From: DATHTS01 sp041940425
GTDB taxonomy: Bacteria; Acidobacteriota; Blastocatellia; Pyrinomonadales; Pyrinomonadaceae
DNA length: 17,957 nucleotides
Assembly: GCA_041940425.1 (NCBI GenBank)
Contig: JBGTSF010000088.1
Location: 1-17,957, forward strand
Direction of reading: 5' to 3'
This document shows, piece by piece, positions 5,823-11,532 of this stretch. Every line of letters starts with the position of its first letter. Position 1 is the first letter of the stretch. The translations under genes were made by a program, and so were the position numbers. Under the pieces are notes generated by a model, which did not search any database, had not been told where the DNA came from, and worked only from the letters and a program-made list of their open reading frames with translations.

Positions 5823-7232
5823 TTACATATGAATCGTCAGATCGTGAACGCCTTCGGCGGCTTCCATAACGGATTCGGAAACGGTCGGGTGAGCGTGAAT
5901 CGTTCTGCCAAGTTCGTCGGCGGTGGTTTCTAACTGCATGGCGACGCAGGCTTCTGCCAGAAGTTCGGTTGCGTGCGGTCCGATGATGTGAACGCCGAGA
6001 ACTTCGTCGTATTTTTTCTCGGAGACGATTTTTACAAAGCCGTCGGTTTCCTGCAAAATGCGCGCTTTGCCGGATGCGGAAAACGGAAATTTGCCGACTT
6101 TTACGTCGTAGCCTTCTTCTTTTGCCTTTGCTTCGGTCAGACCGACCGAGGCGACTTCGGGATCGCAGTAGGTGCAGTTCGGGACGATGCGGTGATTGAT
6201 CGGTTCGACCTTTTTGCCCGCGAGTTTTTCGACAACGAGAATGCCTTCTTTGCTGGCGAGATGCGCGAGCCACGCCGTGTCAATTACGTCGCCGATGGCG
6301 AAGATTCCCGGCTCATCGGTTTCGCAGTATTCGTTGACCTTGATCGTGCCGCGCGGGTTGACGACAACTTTCGTGTTTTCCAAACCGAGATTTTCAAGGT
6401 ATGGCATTCTGCCGATAGCGACGAGCAGCATTTCGGCTTCTAAGCTGACGTCTTTGCCTTTCGCGTCTTTGCCGGAAAGTTTGATGCCCTTTTTCGATTT
6501 TTCGAGTTTGTCCATTTTCGTTCCGGTCATTACCTTGATGCCGCGTTTTTTAAAAGCGCGTTCAAGCTCTTTGGAAACGTCCGCGTCTTCGATAGGAACG
6601 ATGCGGTCTAAGAGTTCGACGACCGTCGTATCGCAGCCGAAGCGCGAATAAACAGATGCGAACTCGACACCGACCGCTCCCGAACCGAGAACGACCATTG
6701 ATTTCGGAACTTCCGTCAATTCCAAAATCTGATCCGAATCAACGACCTGTTTGCCGTCGGTTTCAAAACCGGGAATCGGGCGGACGACCGATCCGGTGGC
6801 GATGATGATATTTTTTGTTTCGAGCGTTTCCTTTTTGCCGTCTTCGTAGGCGACTTCGACTTTGCCTTTGCCTAAAATTTTGCCGAAACCGTTGAAAACC
6901 TGCACTTTGTTTTTCTTCATCAGGTAAGTTACACCCGCCGCGTTTTTGTTGACAACGCCGGATTTGTATTCCTGAACCTTTTTAAAGTCGTAGGAAAGAC
7001 CTTCGACCTTCAAACCGAAATTTTCGAAATGACCGGCTTTTTCATAAAGATGTGCCGCGTTTAAAAGCGCTTTGGTCGGAATACAGCCGCGCAAACCGCA
7101 CGTGCCGCCGAGTTTCGCTTCCGGTTCTTTTTCGATGAGCGCGACTTTTAAGCCCATTTGCGCCCCGCGCACGGCGGCGACATAACCGCCCGGTCCGCTT
7201 CCGATAATTACCACGTCAAATTGTTCTGCCAT
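5823..7232 (-). CDS. lpdA: Dihydrolipoyl dehydrogenase (E3)
   Basis: This cytosolic flavoenzyme reoxidises the dihydrolipoyl groups of 2-oxoacid dehydrogenase complexes and the glycine cleavage system, passing electrons through FAD to NAD. At 469 aa it has the family's normal length. Visible parts in order: FAD loop GSGPGG (11-16); redox disulfide Cys45-Cys50 in GGTCGLRGCIPTK; NAD loop GSGAVG (183-188); second FAD contact FAIGDVID (about 311-318); and the interface active-site pair His448 and Glu453 in HAHPTVSE. The residues between the cysteines are GLRG instead of the common LNVG, but the C-x4-C spacing is intact. Start: ATG at 7232 with AGAGG 7 nt upstream. It is alone in its transcription unit, with no E1 or E2 gene nearby, so it may serve several complexes. 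A strong terminator follows. Confidence 0.95.
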   Translation of the reverse strand: MAEQFDVVIIGSGPGGYVAAVRGAQMGLKVALIEKEPEAKLGGTCGLRGCIPTKALLNAAHLYEKAGHFENFGLKVEGLSYDFKKVQEYKSGVVNKNAAGVTYLMKKNKVQVFNGFGKILGKGKVEVAYEDGKKETLETKNIIIATGSVVRPIPGFETDGKQVVDSDQILELTEVPKSMVVLGSGAVGVEFASVYSRFGCDTTVVELLDRIVPIEDADVSKELERAFKKRGIKVMTGTKMDKLEKSKKGIKLSGKDAKGKDVSLEAEMLLVAIGRMPYLENLGLENTKVVVNPRGTIKVNEYCETDEPGIFAIGDVIDTAWLAHLASKEGILVVEKLAGKKVEPINHRIVPNCTYCDPEVASVGLTEAKAKEEGYDVKVGKFPFSASGKARILQETDGFVKIVSEKKYDEVLGVHIIGPHATELLAEACVAMQLETTADELGRTIHAHPTVSESVMEAAEGVHDLTIHM

Positions 7233-7333
7233 TAAATAACCTCTTTAAATAGTTTGAAATAATTGTAATAAACCAAAGGGATATTATAGAAAGTAAAATC
7301 GTTTTCAGCCAACCGGCAAGCGGAAGAAATTAT

Positions 7334-7457
7334 TTGTCCACAGATGAACACAGATTCACACAGATAATTTTTGATTTTTTTTCGAGAGTTTTTTGTTTTT
7401 CAAAGCAAATCAAAATATCCGGCAAATCTGTGTTCATCTGTGTTCATCTGTGGACAA
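7334..7457. repeat. Inverted pair of 10-bp-period tandem repeats (CACAGATGAA type)
   Basis: The 301-bp gap between lpd and the lipoprotein gene holds no gene. At 7334-7355 lies TTGTCCACAGATGAACACAG plus AT, repeated in perfect inverted form at 7457-7436 (22 bp). Both arms consist of three 10-bp units: CACAGATGAA, CACAGATTCA, CACAGATAAT on the left, and CACAGATGAA, CACAGATGAA, CACAGATTTG on the right (read from its own strand). The spacer is about 80 bp of A/T-rich DNA. I recall the same unit from intergenic regions of other soil bacteria, but did not check. The arms could form a long RNA stem if transcribed. Confidence 0.8.
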
Positions 7458-7479
7458 TTTCTTAGTTTTAAAATTGAAA

Positions 7480-7509
7480 CGCGGATGAATTTATAAAAAC
7501 TCATCCGCG
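7480..7509 (-). terminator. Hairpin terminator after the lipoprotein gene
   Basis: CGCGGATGA (7480-7488) and TCATCCGCG (7501-7509) form a perfect 9-bp stem with a 12-nt A/T-rich loop. On the minus strand it starts 24 bp after the lipoprotein stop codon and is followed by a moderately T-rich stretch (GTTTCAATTTT), so it is probably the terminator of that gene. Confidence 0.55.
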
Positions 7510-7533
7510 CTTAAAGTCCGTTTGATTTTTAAA

Positions 7534-7938
7534 TTACATCTTGAAAGTTTCGCTGTAATCCTTCAACAAACTTTGAAATTTGGTTGAAGCGTCCTTGTCC
7601 ATCGCCAGCTTCATCATATGTTTTTGCTGGACTTCCGAAAATTTCATCGCGCTTTTCTTTACGCGGTCAACCATTTCTTTCTGCTTTGCTTCGCTGACCT
7701 GAAAACCTCTGGCGTTTTTGATCGCGTCGAATTTTTCCTGCAAGGCGGGCTTTTTCGCCGAGAAGGCTTTCTGCGCGTCGTCAACTCCGGCGGCGGTCGG
7801 ATTGTCGTCAATTTTTTTGACTACTTCGTCGGTCGTTGATTCAAACTCAACTAAAAAAGCGTCAATTTCCGCATCCTTATTGCAAGCGGAAAGTCCCAAA
7901 CACAAAACTGCTAAAAACAAGAAAGTTAATTTTTTCAT
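7534..7938 (-). CDS. Small lipoprotein, mostly helical, unknown function
   Basis: This 134-aa protein has a lipoprotein signal peptide, MKKLTFLFLAVLCLGLSAC, with the lipobox LSAC and acylated Cys19. The residue after the cysteine is Asn (NKD), so retention in the inner membrane by the Lol +2 rule is not indicated and outer-membrane placement is the default. The mature part is charged and Lys/Glu-rich with long predicted helices and no other cysteines, and looks like a helical bundle or coiled coil. I recognise no family. Start: ATG at 7938 with AGGAG (7946-7950) at a good distance. It is divergent from the methyltransferase gene, with 91 bp between the two starts, and a hairpin terminator follows. 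Confidence 0.75.
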   Translation of the reverse strand: MKKLTFLFLAVLCLGLSACNKDAEIDAFLVEFESTTDEVVKKIDDNPTAAGVDDAQKAFSAKKPALQEKFDAIKNARGFQVSEAKQKEMVDRVKKSAMKFSEVQQKHMMKLAMDKDASTKFQSLLKDYSETFKM

Positions 7939-8029
7939 TTATTTTCTCCTGGTGTAAATTTGATATTTAAAGAAATTTTACGTTTACAAGAACGGCGGCT
8001 GCCGTAATTTTTGCCGAAGATTTAAATTT

Positions 8030-8710
8030 ATGCAAGATGAAACATTCGATGTGCGCGAAAACGCGAGAAAAATTGCCGCCGAATTTGCGGAAAAAGGCGA
8101 TGCGACGGGCTGGTTTGACGCGCTTTACCGGGAAGCCGAAGGCGATAACGAACATATTCCGTGGGCTGATCTCGAACCGAATAAATTTCTGCGCCGTTTT
8201 GCCGAAGAAACTAATTTAAGAGGAAACGGGCGAAACGCGCTGGTCGTCGGCTGCGGTCTCGGCGACGATGCGCGTTTTCTTTACGAACTCGGTTTTCGCG
8301 TTACGGCTTTCGATATTTCCGAAACGGCTGTCGAATGGGCGCGGCGGCTTCACTCCGACACGGACATTGAATTTTTCGTCGCCGATCTTTTTAATCCGCC
8401 GAAAGAATGGTATCAGGCGTTCGAATTCGTTCTCGAAGTTTACACGATCCAGCCTCTGCCGATGGAAATGCGCGCCTCCGTGATTGACGCCGTTTCCAAT
8501 TTCGTCAAATTTCCCGGAGGTCGCCTGCTCGTCGTTACGCGCGGGCGCGAGGACGACGAAATTCCCGACGAACTGCCGTGGGCTTTGAGCCGCAAAGATT
8601 TATCGCGCTTTGAAGAAAACAGTCTGAGACTAATTTATTTTAAAGAAGTATTCGGCGACGATGAAGAAGACGAGATTCCGAGATTCGTGGTCGAATACAA
8701 AAAAAATTAA
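8030..8710 (+). CDS. SAM-dependent methyltransferase, thiopurine-methyltransferase-like
   Basis: This 226-aa cytosolic class I methyltransferase transfers a methyl group from S-adenosylmethionine to a small substrate that cannot be named from sequence. The N-terminus GWFDALYRE...IPWADLEPNKFL is the substrate-side lead-in of the TPMT-like group. Motif I is LVVGCGLGDD (71-80), the acidic residue contacting the SAM ribose is Asp95 in VTAFDIS, and VADLFNPP (117-124) contacts the adenine. The C-terminal third is acidic. Length suits TPMT/TehB-like enzymes, which often methylate sulfur, selenium or tellurium compounds. There is no clear Shine-Dalgarno before the ATG; TTTACA (7983-7988) and TAATTT (8005-8010) with 16 bp between could be a weak promoter giving a very short leader. 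Confidence 0.85.
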   Translation: MQDETFDVRENARKIAAEFAEKGDATGWFDALYREAEGDNEHIPWADLEPNKFLRRFAEETNLRGNGRNALVVGCGLGDDARFLYELGFRVTAFDISETAVEWARRLHSDTDIEFFVADLFNPPKEWYQAFEFVLEVYTIQPLPMEMRASVIDAVSNFVKFPGGRLLVVTRGREDDEIPDELPWALSRKDLSRFEENSLRLIYFKEVFGDDEEDEIPRFVVEYKKN

Positions 8711-9090
8711 AATAAAGTTTTTGAAAAGAATCATTAACATTCTGCCTCGTGTCTAAAATCCCGCTCATCTCCAAAGCGGGACGAATTGTAATTGAAAAAG
8801 AAGTTTGATATTTTCCGAAAGATTTTGTGTAATAAAAAATCGAAATTACTGCCGGATAGAGACTGGTTTTGACCGTAAAGATTGTCAATGTTTTTAATGT
8901 TTTTTATTAAAATCGCGTCCGATTTTAAAATAATTAAAATTTTTCAAAAAAATTCTTGCGCAAAAAAAATAGTCGTGGCATAATCAGCTATACCTAAAAA
9001 AATGATAACAAAGACTTTAGTTATTATTTCTTAAACTTGAAAATTCAATAATTATTGAAAATTAGTCCAAATTTCAAACAAGGAGAGAAT
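8711..9090 (+). other. 380-bp geneless regulatory region upstream of the PqqD-domain gene
   Basis: No credible ORF lies here. It holds CCCGCT-9 nt-AGCGGG (8760-8780), which could be part of a terminator for the methyltransferase gene although no T-run follows on this strand. Next is a perfect hairpin TTAAAATCG-CGTC-CGATTTTAA (8907-8928), a good candidate for an operator because it lies about 30 bp before a promoter. After the promoter comes a roughly 100-nt A/T-rich leader with a direct repeat TTGAAAATT (at about 9037-9045 and 9055-9063). Confidence 0.5.
8956..8984 (+). promoter_or_regulatory. Promoter of the PqqD-domain gene (-35 TTGCGC, extended -10 TGGCATAAT)
   Basis: TTGCGC at 8956-8961 and CATAAT at 8979-8984 are 17 bp apart, and TG at 8976-8977 makes an extended -10. 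This is the best sigma-70-type promoter in the window. Transcription would begin near 8991, leaving a leader of about 100 nt before the ATG at 9091. Confidence 0.6.
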
Positions 9091-9591
9091 ATGAACAATC
9101 CCCAAATACCGACTGCCCGGAAAGAAGGCTTAGTAATCCAAGAATTGTCTGACGAAGTATTGGTTTACGATCTCAAAAACAATAAAGCGCACTGTCTTAA
9201 CCAAACGGCGGCACTCGTCTGGAAAGCCTGCGATGGAAAAAACTCTATCGGCGAAATTGTTAATGATGTCGAAAAACAAACCAAAGGTAAGGTTTCGGAA
9301 GATTTCATCTGGCTGGCGATTGACCAGTTGAATGAAAAAAATCTGCTTGATAAGGAAATAACTCCGAAGTTTGCGGGACAAAACCGGCGGCAGGTTTTGA
9401 AAAAGATAGGTCTGGCATCAATGGTAGCACTGCCGATCGTCGCGTCTTTGACCGCGCCGACCGCCGCCCTGGCGGTTGCCTGTTCGGGGGTCGTAACGAC
9501 CTGCGTCGGATGCGCCGACGGCACGCCGTGCGATGTGGATATGGACACGGTCGTCGGAATGTGTCTGGCGGGCGCGTGCGCGGGCGACTAA
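9091..9591 (+). CDS. PqqD/RRE-domain protein with internal RR signal segment and Cys-rich tail
   Basis: This 166-aa protein has three parts. Residues 1-92 are a PqqD-like winged-helix domain, the RiPP recognition element fold, with the motifs VYDLKNNKAHCLNQTAALVWKACDG and a C-terminal helix pair. Residues 99-128 form a signal-like segment: NRRQVLKK (a twin-arginine-type motif), a hydrophobic stretch and TAALA, where a signal peptidase could cut after Ala128. Residues 129-166 are a 38-aa tail with cysteines at 131, 138, 141, 147, 158 and 163. PqqD domains bind peptide substrates for radical-SAM or other maturases in the cytosol. Here the domain is joined to what looks like an exported peptide, so the protein may be its own leader. 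The start is set by AGGAGAG (9081-9087) just before the ATG; the upstream in-frame TTG at 9055 is rejected. No maturase gene is nearby. A strong terminator follows. Confidence 0.8.
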   Translation: MNNPQIPTARKEGLVIQELSDEVLVYDLKNNKAHCLNQTAALVWKACDGKNSIGEIVNDVEKQTKGKVSEDFIWLAIDQLNEKNLLDKEITPKFAGQNRRQVLKKIGLASMVALPIVASLTAPTAALAVACSGVVTTCVGCADGTPCDVDMDTVVGMCLAGACAGD

Positions 9592-9615
9592 TTTTAATCG
9601 AATCTTTTATCTGAT

Positions 9616-9647
9616 AAAAAGCCGGTCAAAGAGCCGGCTTTTTATTT
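9616..9647 (+). terminator. Strong rho-independent terminator after the PqqD-domain gene
   Basis: AAAAAGCCGG (9616-9625) pairs with CCGGCTTTTT (9634-9643) across an 8-nt loop, then ATTTT continues the T-run. It lies 24 bp after the stop codon and makes the PqqD-domain gene monocistronic. The A-run before the stem would let it work on the opposite strand too. Confidence 0.9.
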
Positions 9648-9742
9648 TGTCAAAAAAATTGAATTTTTTGAATTTGCAAATTACGGGTTTGTTCTAATAA
9701 TTTTGTAATAGATATTAATCGAAATTCAGGACAAAAAAAACA

Positions 9743-11155
9743 ATGACGGAAGCAGTGAAAACAGACAACCAAACCCGCATCGAAACCGATTCGATGGGCG
9801 AGATCGCGGTCGAATCGGATAAATACTGGGGCGCGCAGACGGAAAGAAGCCTGCATCATTTCGACATCGGTTTCGACGTGATGCCGCGCGAGATGATCCG
9901 CGCGCTCGGCATTTTGAAAAAAGCCGCCGCGATCACGAATCACGAACTAAAATCCGATAAGTTGACGAAAGAAAAATTGGATTTGATCATTCAGGCGGCG
10001 GACGAAGTGATCGAAGGACGGCTTGACGCGCATTTTCCTCTGCGGGTTTGGCAGACCGGTTCGGGAACGCAGACGAATATGAACGCCAACGAGGTCATCT
10101 CGAACCGCGCCATCGAGATCGCGGGCGGCGAGATGGGCAGTAAAAAGCCCGTCCACCCGAACGACGATGTAAATATGTCGCAGTCTTCGAACGACACTTT
10201 TCCGACGGCGATGTATATCGCCGCCGCCGAGCAGTTGAATAAATTAATTCCGACCGTGCAGACGGTTTTTGAAGCGATTGACGCAAAGGCGAAAGAATTT
10301 TCCGACGTTGTAAAGATCGGAAGAACGCATCTGCAGGACGCGACGCCGCTCACGGTCGGGCAGGAATTCGGCGGCTGGGCATCGCTCGTCGAACGAGATA
10401 TTGAAAGATTAAAACAGGTTTTGGACGGGCTTTATGATCTGGCGATCGGCGGCACGGCGGTCGGGACGGGATTGAACGCACATCCCGAATTTGCCGACAA
10501 AGCCGCCGCCAACATTGCCGAATTGACGGGCTTGCCGTTTCGCGCTCACCCGAATAAATTCGCCGCGCTCTCGGCGCACGACGAGATCGTTTTTGCTTCG
10601 GGCGCGCTCAAAACTCTCGCCTGCTCTCTGATGAAAATCGCCAACGACATCCGCTGGCTGGCATCGGGACCGCGCTGCGGCATCGGCGAGATCACTATCC
10701 CGGAAAACGAGCCGGGAAGCTCGATCATGCCGGGCAAAGTAAATCCGACGCAAAGCGAGGCGATCACGATGGTCGCCGCGCAGGTCATGGGCAATGACGC
10801 GGCGATCGGTTTTGCCGGTTCGCAGGGCAATTTCGAACTCAATGTTTTCAAACCCGTGATGATCCATAATTTCCTGCATTCGGTTCGGCTTTTGAACGAC
10901 GCTTGTCGGGGCTTTGTCGAATTCTGCGTGTCGGGCATCGAACTCAACCGCCCGCAGATTGACAAATACTTAAACGATTCGCTGATGCTCGTAACGGCTT
11001 TGAACCAGCATATCGGCTACGACAACGCCGCGAAGATCGCCAAACACGCGCATAAAAAAGGCTTGAGTTTGAAAGAATCGGCAATCGAACTCGGAATCTT
11101 GGAAGGCGAAAAATTTGACGAACTCGTCAAACCGGAAGAGATGACTCATCCGTAA
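9743..11155 (+). CDS. fumC: Fumarate hydratase class II
   Basis: This cytosolic homotetrameric enzyme interconverts fumarate and malate in the citric acid cycle without an iron-sulfur cluster. It is 470 aa, normal for the class. Substrate-binding motifs are TGSGTQTNMNANEV (105-118), SSND (148-151) and GRTHLQDA (193-200) with His196. The family signature GSSIMPGKVNPTQ (325-337) carries the catalytic serine in the mobile loop. GSGTQTN rather than the GAGTS-type sequence of aspartase, together with the class II C-terminus VKPEEMTHP, favours fumarase over aspartate ammonia-lyase. A short AGGA (9728-9731) lies 11 nt before the ATG, a little far. A weak promoter (TTGTTC at 9689-9694, TATTAA at 9713-9718) is possible. 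The gene converges on the immunity ORF with only 14 bp between stop codons and no visible terminator. Confidence 0.95.
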   Translation: MTEAVKTDNQTRIETDSMGEIAVESDKYWGAQTERSLHHFDIGFDVMPREMIRALGILKKAAAITNHELKSDKLTKEKLDLIIQAADEVIEGRLDAHFPLRVWQTGSGTQTNMNANEVISNRAIEIAGGEMGSKKPVHPNDDVNMSQSSNDTFPTAMYIAAAEQLNKLIPTVQTVFEAIDAKAKEFSDVVKIGRTHLQDATPLTVGQEFGGWASLVERDIERLKQVLDGLYDLAIGGTAVGTGLNAHPEFADKAAANIAELTGLPFRAHPNKFAALSAHDEIVFASGALKTLACSLMKIANDIRWLASGPRCGIGEITIPENEPGSSIMPGKVNPTQSEAITMVAAQVMGNDAAIGFAGSQGNFELNVFKPVMIHNFLHSVRLLNDACRGFVEFCVSGIELNRPQIDKYLNDSLMLVTALNQHIGYDNAAKIAKHAHKKGLSLKESAIELGILEGEKFDELVKPEEMTHP

Positions 11156-11169
11156 TTTTACAAGACCGT

Positions 11170-11532
11170 CTATTCATCAAACTCAAAACTCGACTCCGAC
11201 AAATTGTTTTCCGCAATAAATTTGTCCTCCCACTCAAAATAATCGTCGGGAAGATCAGGACTAATTCCTCTTAACCAGTAGCCGTCGCCGTATTTTATCA
11301 GCATCGCCCAGTGATATTCGGTTTCATGGCTAAAGAAAATTACATCGGTATAAGTTTCGACCGGTTTTTCGAAATATGAAAATTTTTCTACGAGTTCACG
11401 CGCGCGTGCTTCCGGTTCTCCGGCATATTTCATCAATACGCCGACAATTATTTCCCGGAATGTATAATAATTAAAAATTACCTTTTCGTTTGAATCCTCA
11501 TCAACGAACACTAATCCGTCTTTAACTAGCAC
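11170..11532 (-). CDS. Candidate immunity protein for the RHS toxin
   Basis: This is a 120-aa acidic, soluble protein with many aromatic residues (FNYYTF, HETEYHWAMLIKYGDGYWLRG, DDYFEWEDKF). I recognise no family with confidence. Its position is what speaks: it starts inside the last codons of the RHS gene (GTG at 11532, the RHS stop at 11526-11528) and is the last gene of the operon, the standard place for the immunity gene of a polymorphic toxin. An acidic protein against a basic toxin tip is also usual. The GTG start is supported by AAGGTGAA directly upstream, within the RHS coding sequence, so translation is probably coupled. It most likely binds and blocks the ADP-ribosyltransferase tip in the cytosol. 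It could instead be a T6SS accessory protein. Confidence 0.65.
   Translation of the reverse strand: MLVKDGLVFVDEDSNEKVIFNYYTFREIIVGVLMKYAGEPEARARELVEKFSYFEKPVETYTDVIFFSHETEYHWAMLIKYGDGYWLRGISPDLPDDYFEWEDKFIAENNLSESSFEFDE

Noticed and set aside
5776..6273. 165-aa minus-strand ORF inside lpd
   Set aside because: It is almost entirely Arg/Ser, which is the out-of-frame reading of lpd. It has no initiation signal.
5823..7232. Mercuric or glutathione reductase instead of dihydrolipoyl dehydrogenase
   Set aside because: There is no N-terminal metal-binding domain or C-terminal vicinal cysteines, and the HAHPTVSE interface motif and overall sequence fit lipoamide dehydrogenase.
7334..7457. CRISPR-like array
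   Set aside because: Units are 10 bp without unique spacers and the two arms are inverted, so this is not a CRISPR array.
8640..8888. 82-aa minus-strand ORF across the methyltransferase end and the following gap
   Set aside because: It has no Shine-Dalgarno, overlaps a solid gene antisense, and its composition follows the A/T-rich DNA.
8971..8990. Sigma-54 promoter at GTGGCATAATCAGC
   Set aside because: TGGC is present but no TTGC/TGC element occurs at the -12 distance; the sigma-70 reading is better.
9055..9090. Upstream TTG start for the PqqD-domain protein, adding 12 residues
   Set aside because: The extra residues read through the leader and the Shine-Dalgarno itself; the ATG at 9091 has AGGAGAG at the right distance.
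9743..11155. Aspartate ammonia-lyase instead of fumarase
   Set aside because: The TGSGTQTNMNANEV motif is that of fumarase class II; aspartase carries a GAGTS-type sequence there.
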